From: an uncultured Lachnospiraceae bacterium
Lineage (GTDB): Bacteria > Bacillota > Clostridia > Lachnospirales > Lachnospiraceae
Direction: 5' to 3'
Length of the DNA stretch: 64,000 nt
NCBI GenBank assembly: GCA_902779575.1
Contig: CACZBW010000012.1
Span: 62,001 to 126,000, forward strand
Shown here: positions 46,801 through 54,906 of the stretch, piece after piece
Layout: each line of letters begins with the position of its first letter
How positions within the stretch are numbered: the first letter of the stretch is position 1
Position numbers and translations under genes: made by a program
Notes under the pieces: model-generated
The model's database searches: none
What the model saw: only the letters and a program-made list of their open reading frames with translations
Told to the model about the DNA's origin: nothing

Positions 46801-47111
46801 GCCGGCGGTTTCCATACTGTGCTGTCCTCATCTGCTCCCGGATCCCGGTATCTTCAGCTGCGAGGCTTTATCTGTGCGCCTACGGTATCCGCCGGAAACT
46901 TCCATGATCTGCTGTCCTCATCTGCTCCCGGATCCCGGTATCTTCAGCTGCCAGGCTTCATCTGTGCGCCCGCGGCATCCGCCGGAGACTTCCATGATCT
47001 GCAGTCCTGATCTGCTCCCGGATCCCGGTATCTTCAGCTGCCAGGCTTCATCTGTGCGCCCGCGGCATCCGCCGGAGACTTCCATGATCTGCTGTCCTGA
47101 TCTGCTCCCGG
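46801..47111. repeat. 90-base tandem repeats, about 3.5 copies
   Basis: Copies start at 46801, 46891 and 46981, with a partial copy at 47071 that loses identity near 47111. Copies 2 and 3 differ at only 3 of 90 positions; copy 1 differs from copy 2 at about 12. The unit starts GCCGGAGACTTCCATGATC and ends CCGCGGCATCC. The array lies between the queH stop and the argH start and accounts for nearly all of that 362-base spacer. The period of exactly 90 keeps reading frames open by chance, but no ribosome-binding site or family match supports a protein. Confidence 0.95.
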
Positions 47112-47137
47112 CAGCCGGAAGCCCGGGCTGGTATTCC

Positions 47138-47782
47138 TCACGCTTTCTTCTCCGTCTCCCGCTCTTTCTTTGAAAAAACGCAGCCGCAGTAATCCTGCCG
47201 GTAGAGATCATACTCCCGGCTCAGCTGTATGGAACGGAGATAGCCGTTTCGTTTCTTAAAATCCGAAGGGAGATGGCGGACCTGATAAGTCCCGGCCAGC
47301 TCCTCTCCGATCTCATTGATCTTCTGTGCGTTCTTGAGAGGGCTTATGGAAAGAGTCGTCGTGAAATAATCATACGCGCCTTCCGCCGCCAGCCTGGCTG
47401 CCTCCTCCATCCTGAGCCGGTAGCAGGCAAAGCAGCGCTCCCCGCCCTCCCGGATCTGTTCCAGGCCTTTTACCGCGCGGTAGTATTCCCCCGGATCATA
47501 GCGGCCGGCACAAAAGTGAACGGGATAACGCGGCTTCATCTCAGCGATCAGCCGCACAAGCTCTTCCTCCCTGCGCCGGTATTCCTCCGGCGGTTCAATA
47601 TTCGGATTATAGAAAAAATCCGTAATCTCGAAGTAATCGGAAAGATATTCCAGCACATAGCTGGAGCACGGAGCGCAGCAGCTGTGCAGGAACAGCCTCG
47701 GGACTTTTTCTCCCTGCTGCGTCTGTCTGCTGATCTCCTCCAGAAGAGCATCCAGTTTCTTCTGATAATTGATCTGATTCAT
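47138..47782 (-). CDS. queH: Epoxyqueuosine reductase QueH
   Basis: The 214-residue product matches QueH, the Fe-S enzyme that reduces epoxyqueuosine to queuosine in tRNA wobble position 34. The adjacent-Cys motif LHSCCAPCSSYV, the FYNPNI stretch and CFACYRLRM supply the metal-binding Cys residues. A further CGC near the end (YRQDYCGCVFSKKE) is also typical. The start at 47782 is inferred from the family; it has only a weak GTAAAG site. With queA in the window this supports a queuosine pathway. Confidence 0.93.
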   Translation of the reverse strand: MNQINYQKKLDALLEEISRQTQQGEKVPRLFLHSCCAPCSSYVLEYLSDYFEITDFFYNPNIEPPEEYRRREEELVRLIAEMKPRYPVHFCAGRYDPGEYYRAVKGLEQIREGGERCFACYRLRMEEAARLAAEGAYDYFTTTLSISPLKNAQKINEIGEELAGTYQVRHLPSDFKKRNGYLRSIQLSREYDLYRQDYCGCVFSKKERETEKKA

Positions 47783-47789
47783 AACTTTA

Positions 47790-47821
47790 CAATAAAGACC
47801 GGTATCAATAAAGACCGGTAT
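47790..47821. repeat. 16-base tandem duplication at the dut stop codon
   Basis: CAATAAAGACCGGTAT occurs twice in a row (47790-47805 and 47806-47821). On the coding strand the first copy ends dut with TGLY and stop; the second is the start of the dut-queH spacer. Confidence 0.8.
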
Positions 47822-48245
47822 GTCCGAATCCGCCTTCTCCGCGGTCCGTCCTGTCCAGACTTCCGCACTCCTCAAACTCAGCCTTCATGCAGGGAAGGAT
47901 CAGAAGCTGGGCGATCCGTTCCCCCTGCTCTATGATCCGCTCCGTTCCGGAATCGTTGTGCAGGGAAACGCAGATCTCCCCGCGGTAATCGGGATCAATC
48001 ACTCCGACACAGTTCGCCGGCCGCAGCCCCTGCTTCAGGGACAGGCCGCTCCTTGCGAAGATGCCTCCGAAATATCCTTCCGGAATCGCCGCGGCAAGCC
48101 CCGTCCCGATCAGCTTCGCCGAATGTGGGGGAATAACCGTTCTTTCTTCCTTCATACAGGCGCACAGATCATATCCCGCGCTGTGTCCGGTTCCCGCAGC
48201 CGGGACGACGGCCCGTTCATCCAGTTTCACAATCTTTATCTTCAT
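47805..48245 (-). CDS. dut: Deoxyuridine 5'-triphosphate nucleotidohydrolase
   Basis: The 146-residue product is a trimeric dUTPase. All five motifs are seen: AGYDL, ARSGLSLKQG, GVIDPDYRGE, ERIAQLLILP and GEGGFGHTG. It cleaves dUTP to dUMP and keeps uracil out of DNA. GGAAGACAGAG precedes the start. It is the first gene behind a promoter and is followed closely by queH. Confidence 0.96.
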   Translation of the reverse strand: MKIKIVKLDERAVVPAAGTGHSAGYDLCACMKEERTVIPPHSAKLIGTGLAAAIPEGYFGGIFARSGLSLKQGLRPANCVGVIDPDYRGEICVSLHNDSGTERIIEQGERIAQLLILPCMKAEFEECGSLDRTDRGEGGFGHTGLY

Positions 48246-48340
48246 TCTCTGTCTTCCGTTCCGGATCCGCTTCTGTCTTCTTTCCTGTGCCTCTCTTCTC
48301 CCCGCGGCTCAGCGCCGCAGAGAAAGGAATTGATCGGTCT

Positions 48341-48369
48341 ATTATCTCAAAAGTCAGTTCTGAGGTCAA
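48341..48369 (-). promoter_or_regulatory. Promoter of dut-queH
   Basis: TTGACC (48364-48369), 17 bases, GATAAT (48341-48346) on the minus strand. A GC hairpin (GCGGC/GCCGC, about 48303-48320) lies in the leader. Confidence 0.6.
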
Positions 48370-48446
48370 GAAGAGCTTTTCCGGCAATCCGGCGGATCCG
48401 GATCTGCTTTTTCACAGACAGTCCGGACAGAAAGGCCGGACGGATC

Positions 48447-50534
48447 TTATTTCCATTTGAAGTACAGTTCGTACCCGATCTCCCGGAGCTGTCCCGGAAT
48501 CTCCCTGACCTGCCGGCGAATGAAAGACCGGGTCGTCTCATTCAGCTGCTCGTATGGAACCAGTTCCGGCGTCTGCTTCAGGTCCGGATTCGCCGTTCCC
48601 ACCGTCCATCCCGCAGTCATGCGGTCCCGCATCCATCTTTCATGCTCAAGGGAAGCAAATTCTTCCAGCACCGGTCCGAAGAGTTCCGTTATGGCGTCCG
48701 GAGCGGCCGGAAGAAGAAGCGCTGTCTCTGTTTCTCCGGCCGGTTCATCCGGCCTGTCGGACGAGACGCTTCTCCCCGCGATCGGCCTGAGTCCGACCTG
48801 CATATCATAGTCCTGCAGTTTTTCCCCGAGAAAGCGGATATGCGAGCGGTAGCTTTCTTTATAGCATTCCTCCAGATCCTTCCATGGAGCGAGCTCATCC
48901 GGGCAGTGGGCAGTTTCGAAGGTCATACTGATCTCTCCGGCGCTCATCGAGGCTGCGGACAGCGCTTCCGGAAACGCAGCAGTCCCTGCCTCTTTATCAA
49001 ATGGCGGCTGACCGTCCGTCTCCCCGGCGCCGGGATGTTTTTTGAGAAGATTCATATGCGCGATTCTCGCGTACTGCTCCACGGCATCCCCCATCACCTG
49101 CTCGAAAGCCAGCTTGTTCCGGAAGTCCTTCACATCCAGGTGGAGATCCAGCTGCTCATCCATGGGGAGGCAGGAGGGCGTGAAACGGTTGACGTCGGAA
49201 AGCCTGCACATGGAGAGGATGAACTCAAGGGACCTTGCCCCGTGCCGGTACTCAGACACTCTGAGCAGGGCGGAAAGAAGGCCTCTGGAGATATTGATCA
49301 GCCCGCCGTCCGAATTGTAGATGCCGGGGATCCTGCGGATAATCTGCTCTCTGAGCAGGACAGCCCTCCGGATAATATGGCTGCGGTCCGTGAAGCTGAC
49401 CGGATTCAGGCCCTTGATATTCAGGATTCCTTTCAGCCTGCTGACGAAATCCGGACCCTTGACCCTGCGGAAGGCGTCGGACTGGGCAGTTGAATCCCCC
49501 TGGTCCGCGGGAAGAAACTGGCGGAAGGATTCCGCAGTTCCGCCCGCGAAGACAAATACGGCGTCGTCGATGGATCTTGTCCTGCCGCTCAGGGTATACT
49601 CCCCGTCCTGCATTGGGGCCAGGAAATATTTCAGCCAGCCCCTCGCCTCTGAATCCAGTTCCGAATCAAATTCATCAAAGAAAATGAGAGGAATGCTGCC
49701 TTTCGGACATTTCAGGGCTTCCTCCAGCGCTTCAAAAAGGGCGTCGGGACCCTTATACTGGGAAACATTCAGGGATGTGACAGCAAATCTTCCCGAGGTG
49801 GAGGCAATCTGCTTCACTCCGAAGGATTTCCCCGCACCCGGAGGGCCGAAAACCGCTATGGAAAGCGGCTGCAGCATATCGCCCGGCTGCATGCTGTCGC
49901 ACTGGAGAATGTAATCATCCAGCAGGGCGCGGATTGTCTGGTAGTTCTCGATCTCATCCCGGTCCACGGTCGCAAGGGCATTATAATGGCAGACCGGCAC
50001 ATGCCGGTACAGTTCCTCCGGACCCGCGAAAACGATCTGTTCCGCCGCGGCAAGGTATCCTCCCGGCTGGGACATGCAGTATTCATCAAGAATGCAGAAA
50101 GGATTCTTCCCGGATACCAGCGCCTTCATGCTCCGCTCAGGTACGCGGATCCTGCATACGGTTCCTTCCTTCTCCTTCTTCATAAGGGAGCGGAGGACCG
50201 GATAGAGCGGGGCGTCCTCGCTGAGGGAAGAACCTTCCGCGCACAGGGGGGTAAAGAGAAGGATCCATCTGCCGTCCTCGCGGATCAGCGCTCCTTCCTC
50301 GTTCAGCAGAATCACCAGGTCCCTGCGGACCTTCAATGCGTGCAGGGAATCATTCACCGCAAGCTGCAGGAGAAATTCATCCACAGTGCGCTCATAGGAT
50401 AAATGCCTGCTGATGGGGTAATCCAGATTTCTGAGATGCGCCATCTGCATCATCGGTATTTTATTGGTCTCAAAAGCCTCGGCAAAAGAACTGCCGGGCA
50501 CATATTCTTTATAATCGTTTCTGTTTTTCAACAT
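48447..50534 (-). CDS. AAA+ ATPase with C-terminal ryanodine-receptor (RyR) repeat
   Basis: The 695-residue product has three parts. Residues 1 to about 215 match no family I know. Residues about 225-440 are an AAA+ domain with Walker A FGPPGAGKSFG (Lys near 235) and Walker B LIFFDEFDSE (near 285). Residues about 620-690 look like an RyR repeat: SLEHERWMRDRMTAGWTVG, then LVPYEQLNETTRSFIRRQVR, ending in an LREIGYELYF helix. RyR repeats in bacteria are thought to bind small ligands, possibly nucleotides. No signal peptide is seen. It has its own promoter and no obvious partner enzyme nearby. Function is unknown; a ligand-gated remodelling or defence role is inference. Confidence 0.8.
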   Translation of the reverse strand: MLKNRNDYKEYVPGSSFAEAFETNKIPMMQMAHLRNLDYPISRHLSYERTVDEFLLQLAVNDSLHALKVRRDLVILLNEEGALIREDGRWILLFTPLCAEGSSLSEDAPLYPVLRSLMKKEKEGTVCRIRVPERSMKALVSGKNPFCILDEYCMSQPGGYLAAAEQIVFAGPEELYRHVPVCHYNALATVDRDEIENYQTIRALLDDYILQCDSMQPGDMLQPLSIAVFGPPGAGKSFGVKQIASTSGRFAVTSLNVSQYKGPDALFEALEEALKCPKGSIPLIFFDEFDSELDSEARGWLKYFLAPMQDGEYTLSGRTRSIDDAVFVFAGGTAESFRQFLPADQGDSTAQSDAFRRVKGPDFVSRLKGILNIKGLNPVSFTDRSHIIRRAVLLREQIIRRIPGIYNSDGGLINISRGLLSALLRVSEYRHGARSLEFILSMCRLSDVNRFTPSCLPMDEQLDLHLDVKDFRNKLAFEQVMGDAVEQYARIAHMNLLKKHPGAGETDGQPPFDKEAGTAAFPEALSAASMSAGEISMTFETAHCPDELAPWKDLEECYKESYRSHIRFLGEKLQDYDMQVGLRPIAGRSVSSDRPDEPAGETETALLLPAAPDAITELFGPVLEEFASLEHERWMRDRMTAGWTVGTANPDLKQTPELVPYEQLNETTRSFIRRQVREIPGQLREIGYELYFKWK

Positions 50535-50565
50535 ATTTATTCATCCCCTTTCGGTTTAAACGGGA

Positions 50566-50593
50566 ATTATAGCACGATCTGTAAAGAATGCAA
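50566..50593 (-). promoter_or_regulatory. Promoter of the AAA+/RyR gene
   Basis: TTGCAT (50588-50593), 16 bases, TATAAT (50566-50571) on the minus strand, about 32 bases before the start codon. Confidence 0.7.
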
Positions 50594-50722
50594 GTGCCCC
50601 TTTCTTTCCTTTTTCTTATTTCACAGTTCTTTCACAGGCGGACTCTCCGCAGGGCTGTCAGGCACAAAGCTGCTTTGCCCCGGAAGAGCCTCAAGCAGGC
50701 GGCAGCGCTCCAAAGAGGCGGT

Positions 50723-50938
50723 TCAGAGCGTATCCAGGATCTTCCGTACCTCCTCCTCTTCCATCCCGCACAGGTCGCTGACCATACCGATCATGGCGTC
50801 GCCTCCATGGGCGTTCATCTTCCGGTCCAGCTCCAGAAAACGCTGCGCAATCACCCTGCGCTCATTCCTGGCGCCCTCTTCCCTGCACTGTTCTCCGTAT
50901 TCACGGACCTGTTCAATCAGAATATCAAATCTGTTCAT
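50723..50938 (-). CDS. Small helical protein resembling the tail of Rpn/transposase-like nucleases
   Basis: The 71-residue product has AAGGAG seven bases before its ATG. It is charged and helical (QVREYGEQCREEGARNERRV, then DLCGMEEEEVRKIL). Such tails occur at the C-terminus of Rpn-family PD-(D/E)XK proteins, but here there is no nuclease domain upstream. It may be a stand-alone small protein or a remnant. It ends 188 bases before the AAA+/RyR gene. Confidence 0.55.
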   Translation of the reverse strand: MNRFDILIEQVREYGEQCREEGARNERRVIAQRFLELDRKMNAHGGDAMIGMVSDLCGMEEEEVRKILDTL

Positions 50939-50998
50939 GCTGTCACTCCTTCTGTCCGGCCGCCCTGGACAGGCAGTCTGTATAAAATATCATTTCGG

Positions 50999-51067
50999 GC
51001 TGCGCAGCGGAAGGCTTGCTCAGCAAGCCGCGCAGCACGCGGCTTTGATCGCATTTCGCGCTCAAAG
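50999..51067. repeat. Nested hairpins in the small-gene leader
   Basis: GCTGCGC (50999-51005) pairs with GCGCAGC (51030-51036). Inside it GGCTTGC pairs with GCAAGCC around a 3-base loop (51013-51029). A second stem, CTTTGA/TCAAAG (51043-51067), lies beside it. The block is upstream of the 71-residue gene and may be part of its leader. Confidence 0.5.
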
Positions 51068-51139
51068 AATATAAAGGGAAATGCTGTTTCCAAGGTATCA
51101 TCAGTTGTCAGTCAGAATAGATGCGTTTCCCTAAAAAAA

Positions 51140-51163
51140 GCTCTGCGCCGAAGGGCACAGAGC
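51140..51163 (-). terminator. Intrinsic terminator of the DUF6465-like gene
   Basis: GCTCTGTGCC pairs with GGCGCAGAGC, with one wobble, around a four-base loop. A TTTTTTT run follows on the minus strand. Confidence 0.9.
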
Positions 51164-51190
51164 CGCTTTAAAAACAGAAAACAAAGTTCA

Positions 51191-51580
51191 TCAGATATCT
51201 ATGGAACCATCCTCCGAACCGTTCACCAGGTAATAGGCTTTCTCATCTTCATGCTTCAGATAAACGCTGATCGAACGGATTCTCTTACCTCTTCCGCCGT
51301 AATTCTTCTTCCAGTCCTCTTTGCATTTTTCTGCAATCTCAGCTACATCCAGAGACTTTCCGGCGTACTGAAGGAAGGTTTTGACTTCGGGCAGTCCGGC
51401 CGCTTTGTCCGCGACTTTTTCGACTGCTTTTGAAGCTTTCTTTCTCGCTTTCTTTACGGGAGCGGCTTCCTCCACGGCTTCCGCGGCCTTCTCAAGATCG
51501 GCCTTCGCGGCTCCGACCGCTTTTTCAATCTTTTCCGTCAGTTTTGTCTCTGCTGAAGCTTCCGCTTTCTTTCTGGGCAT
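51191..51580 (-). CDS. DUF6465-like protein with histone-H1-like N-terminus
   Basis: The 129-residue product has an Ala/Lys/Glu-rich first half (KAEASAETKLTEKIEKAVGA, then KKARKKASKAVEKVADKAAG) that resembles bacterial H1-like proteins. The second half is folded: TFLQYAGKSLDVAEIAEKCK, SISVYLKHEDEKAYYLVN, GSIDI. That half looks like the DUF6465 family found in Lachnospiraceae; function is unknown. AGGAGG precedes the start. Its promoter carries a 10-base inverted repeat. A strong terminator follows, so it is transcribed alone. Confidence 0.8.
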   Translation of the reverse strand: MPRKKAEASAETKLTEKIEKAVGAAKADLEKAAEAVEEAAPVKKARKKASKAVEKVADKAAGLPEVKTFLQYAGKSLDVAEIAEKCKEDWKKNYGGRGKRIRSISVYLKHEDEKAYYLVNGSEDGSIDI

Positions 51581-51646
51581 AACGATCCTCCTGTTTCACA
51601 TTTTCTGCTGTTCTCTTTGTGTCTGTAAGCCTGATTGCTTTATATC

Positions 51647-51690
51647 ACACATTGTAAAACCTTTTCCCGAATCTGTCATGTACAATGTGT
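51647..51690 (-). promoter_or_regulatory. Promoter flanked by a 10-base inverted repeat (candidate operator)
   Basis: On the minus strand ATGACA (51674-51679), 17 bases and TACAAT (51651-51656) form a promoter for the DUF6465-like gene. ACACATTGTA (51647-51656), read on the plus strand, covers the -10 box. Its perfect inverse TACAATGTGT (51681-51690) lies just upstream of the -35 box. The two halves are 24 bases apart. The rest of the spacer to 51817 holds only a small GCAGCC/GGCTGC hairpin. Confidence 0.5.
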
Positions 51691-51817
51691 AACTATTCAG
51701 TTTATTATTCAGCAGCCAGAAATAAAGGCTGCAAAAAATGTATAAGCAATTCTGACGGCATGACTTCATGCAGGTGAACCAAACTATGATTCACAGCATT
51801 AAGTTTTTTCAAGTATC

Positions 51818-53155
51818 TCAGTGCGGCACTTCTTCTCCCATATGAAAACCTCTCTCCCTCCCAAAGAGGAAGGGTGCGGACAGCAGCAGGGCTTTTGTGA
51901 CATTGTCGGCGATCATACAGTACCAGACCTCGAGAAGACCCAGCTTCCATATCTTTACACAGAGAAAGGTAAAGAAAATCCGCACGCCCCAGATACTGAC
52001 CGCTTCCACCCAGAAGGGATAGCGGGTCCGTCCCATGCCGTAATAGATCCCCTCCATGACCACATAAAGACCGAAGAAGGGTTCGGAAAAAGCCACGAGC
52101 CGCAGCATCTGCGCTCCAAGTTCGACTACTCTCTCAGAAGGCGTAAACAGGCTCATCAGCCAGTGCGCGCAGAAATACAGAATAATTCCGCTCAGAACCA
52201 TCATTCCCACGGTCAGGAATGTGGCAATTCTGCAGTAACTGGAAAATTTTTCCCCGTTCCGCTCTCCGATCGCCGCTCCTGTCAGTGCCGTAGCGGCCGT
52301 CCTCAGTCCGTAGCCGGGTATATAGAAAATCGTCTCCGCCGTAACCGCAATGGAATGAGCCGCAAAGATGGTTGTTCCCATACCGGAAACCATGCCCGCG
52401 AATACCACATATCCCATACAGGTCACGCAGCTGATCCCCATGACCGGGAAGGCAATCTCCATGCTTTCCCACACCAGACGCCGGTCGGGCATCCGCCAGC
52501 CTTTCTGCCTGAGAAAGGGTGTTCTCCGCATCAGGATCAGATTCAGGATTCCGGAAACGGTAAAACACACGGCTGTTGCAGCCGCCGCCCCCGTAACGCC
52601 GTATCCGCAGGGATAGATCAGGATATAGTCGAGCACCACATTCAGAAGGCTGACCGTCAGGCTGATCAGCATCGGCCGCCTGGTATCCTGCGCTCCCCGG
52701 ACCGCGCTCCCGCAGAGGGCTGTGAGGGCGCGGAAGAACATGGGAAGGCTGATAATCGTAAAGTAGCGGCTGGCTTCGCCCCGGATCTTTACATCCGCCC
52801 CCATCCAGACCGGAATATGGGGACTTAACAAAATGCTGATCCCCCCGATCAGGATCCCGAATACCAGCGCCAGAATCAGGCTCAGGGAAGAAAGCATCTC
52901 CCCCTTCTCTTTATCCTTCGCTCCGTAAGCCCTGGCCGTCAGGGTCAGGATGGCTGCGCCTCCGCCGTAGATGACGCTGCCGACCAGCCACCCGATTGTC
53001 GATGTAACGCTTACCGACGCGGTTGCCTCCTCCCCCAGCCTTCCGACCATGGCAGTGTCCACATACTGAAACAGGGTGGACAGAATCTGCTCTGTAACCG
53101 TCGGAAGGGAGAGAAGCAGGAATGTCTTCAGAAGCGGACGGATTTCCCTCTTCAT
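51818..53155 (-). CDS. MATE-family multidrug exporter
   Basis: The 445-residue product has about 12 predicted membrane helices in two related halves, with MATE features: the start PLLKTFLLLSLPTVTEQIL, VDTAMVGRLGEEATASVSV, and RGAQDTRRPM. MATE proteins export cationic drugs or metabolites in exchange for Na+ or H+. The start ATG shares its A with the TGA stop of the GH13 gene (TGATG), so translation is coupled. Substrate is unknown. Confidence 0.92.
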   Translation of the reverse strand: MKREIRPLLKTFLLLSLPTVTEQILSTLFQYVDTAMVGRLGEEATASVSVTSTIGWLVGSVIYGGGAAILTLTARAYGAKDKEKGEMLSSLSLILALVFGILIGGISILLSPHIPVWMGADVKIRGEASRYFTIISLPMFFRALTALCGSAVRGAQDTRRPMLISLTVSLLNVVLDYILIYPCGYGVTGAAAATAVCFTVSGILNLILMRRTPFLRQKGWRMPDRRLVWESMEIAFPVMGISCVTCMGYVVFAGMVSGMGTTIFAAHSIAVTAETIFYIPGYGLRTAATALTGAAIGERNGEKFSSYCRIATFLTVGMMVLSGIILYFCAHWLMSLFTPSERVVELGAQMLRLVAFSEPFFGLYVVMEGIYYGMGRTRYPFWVEAVSIWGVRIFFTFLCVKIWKLGLLEVWYCMIADNVTKALLLSAPFLFGRERGFHMGEEVPH

Positions 53156-54756
53156 CAGAAGACAAGGAAGGACTGCGGCCCTGCTTTCAGTATTCCGTCT
53201 TTCAGGCAGCCTTCCCCGACGCTGAAAATGAGATCACGGTCCTCCGCATCCAGCCTGACGCTCACTTCCGCCGATCCCGGATTGACGGCGAGGATCCTCG
53301 CGCCTCTGCGGTAGACAAAGGGAAGTCTTCCCGCCTCTGCGTAAAGAACTTCAAGTTCCGCGTCCGCCTGAAGATCCGGATCACTGTGTCTGAGCTTAAG
53401 AAGCGCTTTCACCATATTCAGGAGAGAATCCGGGTCCTTCAGGGAATCCTCCGCGTTCGGCGCGTCGCCGGCAGGATCCACCGGCAGATAAAGCGCTTCC
53501 GCCTCAGCGTCTGAGAAGCCAAGGTTCTTTCCGCGCTTCCACTGCATCGGGGAGCGGGATCCCGTCCGGAAATAGCCTCCCTCTTTCGTGGGAAGGTTCA
53601 GATAGCGCATACCGATCTCATCCCCGTAATAGAGGAAGGGGACGCCCGGGAAGGTGAAGATCATGCCGTAAAATACCTTCAGCTCCCTGTCCGTAAGGTT
53701 GTAGGAAGGCCTGACCGTATCGTGATTGCAGGTCAGCATGCTGATATAACCCTTCCCCTTCGAAGCATTATAAAAGTTCAGATACTCCTCCAGGAAGAGG
53801 CAGATATCTCCGCCGCCGTCCTTCTTGAAAAAGCTGTGATCCTCATACTGTCCCTTCTCATCAATACCGGCCGCGCCGGTAAAGAAAGGATCCGACAGAA
53901 TATTGTGATCCGTGTTGTTCTGGTAATCACGGATCAGACGGCTGTAGCCGCCCCCGTGCACGTTGAGCAGGAAATCCATATGGAAGCCCGCTTTCAGGGC
54001 GATGTCCGGCTGGCTCCATTCCGACACCAGGGCGCATTCCGGATATTCCCGGTCCATCATGGCCCGGATGTCCTGCCAGAACAGGCTCGTGCCAGTTTTC
54101 TTTACGTCGTCGCACTTGACAAGGGAGCCGGCCATATCCACGCGGAATCCGTCGCAGCCCCGGTCCATCCAGAAACGCATGACGTCCTTCATGGCTTCCC
54201 TGGTGGCGACAGCTGCCTCGGAATCAATGGCGCATTTCCAGCTCTCGTCCGGATTCAGCCAGCCATAGTTCAGGGCCGGCTGGCATTTGAAGAAGCTGAG
54301 CAGGTAGGTCCCGCTCCGTTCGCTCTCACCGCCGATGTAAGGATAATCCCTGCTGCCGGAAAAACAGAAATCCGTCCAGATAAAACGGTCGGAATATTCA
54401 TTTTTCTCATTCTTTTTACTTTTGAGAAACCACTCGTGCTCTTCGCTGGTATGGCCGGGAACAAGGTCCAGAAGAACTTTGATGCCCTTTTTATGAGCCT
54501 CATCAAAAAGCCTGTACAGATCTTCATTGCTTCCGTAGCGCTCCGCCGTCTTCTTATAGTCTCTTACGTCGTAGCCGGCATCCTTGAAGGGGGAATCAAA
54601 GCAGGGATTGATCCACAGGGCGTTGCAGCCCAGATCCGCGATATAATCGAGTTTCTCGATGATACCGTTAAAATCGCCGATTCCGTCCGCGTTCGTATCC
54701 CTGAAGGACTGCGGGTAAATTTCATAAAATACAGCATCTTTCAACCAGGATGGCAT
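53155..54756 (-). CDS. GH13 alpha-glucosidase-type glycoside hydrolase
   Basis: The 533-residue product has the GH13 barrel. The predicted nucleophile is D207 (DGFRVDMAG), the acid/base E246 (LVSEWSQP) and the third acid D346 (CNHDTVR). FYEIYPQSFRDTNADGIGDF is the typical start of oligo-1,6-glucosidase and alpha-glucosidase relatives. There is no signal peptide, so it acts in the cytoplasm on imported oligosaccharides. Exact linkage cannot be told from sequence. AGGAGG precedes the start, and a LacI-type operator lies just upstream. Confidence 0.9.
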   Translation of the reverse strand: MPSWLKDAVFYEIYPQSFRDTNADGIGDFNGIIEKLDYIADLGCNALWINPCFDSPFKDAGYDVRDYKKTAERYGSNEDLYRLFDEAHKKGIKVLLDLVPGHTSEEHEWFLKSKKNEKNEYSDRFIWTDFCFSGSRDYPYIGGESERSGTYLLSFFKCQPALNYGWLNPDESWKCAIDSEAAVATREAMKDVMRFWMDRGCDGFRVDMAGSLVKCDDVKKTGTSLFWQDIRAMMDREYPECALVSEWSQPDIALKAGFHMDFLLNVHGGGYSRLIRDYQNNTDHNILSDPFFTGAAGIDEKGQYEDHSFFKKDGGGDICLFLEEYLNFYNASKGKGYISMLTCNHDTVRPSYNLTDRELKVFYGMIFTFPGVPFLYYGDEIGMRYLNLPTKEGGYFRTGSRSPMQWKRGKNLGFSDAEAEALYLPVDPAGDAPNAEDSLKDPDSLLNMVKALLKLRHSDPDLQADAELEVLYAEAGRLPFVYRRGARILAVNPGSAEVSVRLDAEDRDLIFSVGEGCLKDGILKAGPQSFLVF

Positions 54757-54781
54757 CTTTCTTTCCTCCTACGAATTGTTT

Positions 54782-54796
54782 GTAAACGGTTTTTAC
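54782..54796. promoter_or_regulatory. Possible LacI/CcpA-type operator of the GH13 gene
   Basis: GTAAACGGTTTTTAC has GTAAA and TTTAC half-sites around a five-base centre, as in LacI-family operators. It ends 26 bases before the GH13 start, a place fit for a repressor. Confidence 0.4.
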
Positions 54797-54858
54797 GGTA
54801 TCGGCCGGCAGGGCGCACAGTCCCTCCGGGTGTCATAGTCTGCGGCAGCATATCCGAT

Positions 54859-54884
54859 GCTCCTGTCTGAGGCTGTACAGGAGC
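54859..54884 (-). terminator. Hairpin after queA
   Basis: GCTCCTGT and ACAGGAGC pair perfectly around a ten-base loop, 23 bases after the queA stop. There is no T run, so termination may be weak. Confidence 0.4.
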
Positions 54885-54906
54885 TTCCATGAACAGGAAC
54901 CGTGCC

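Noticed and set aside
46801-47111. CRISPR array
   Set aside because: The repeats are directly tandem with no unique spacers, and no cas gene is present.
46918-47211. 97-residue minus-strand frame with a 30-residue repeat
   Set aside because: It arises from the 90-base tandem DNA repeats staying in frame and overlaps the end of queH; no ribosome-binding site.
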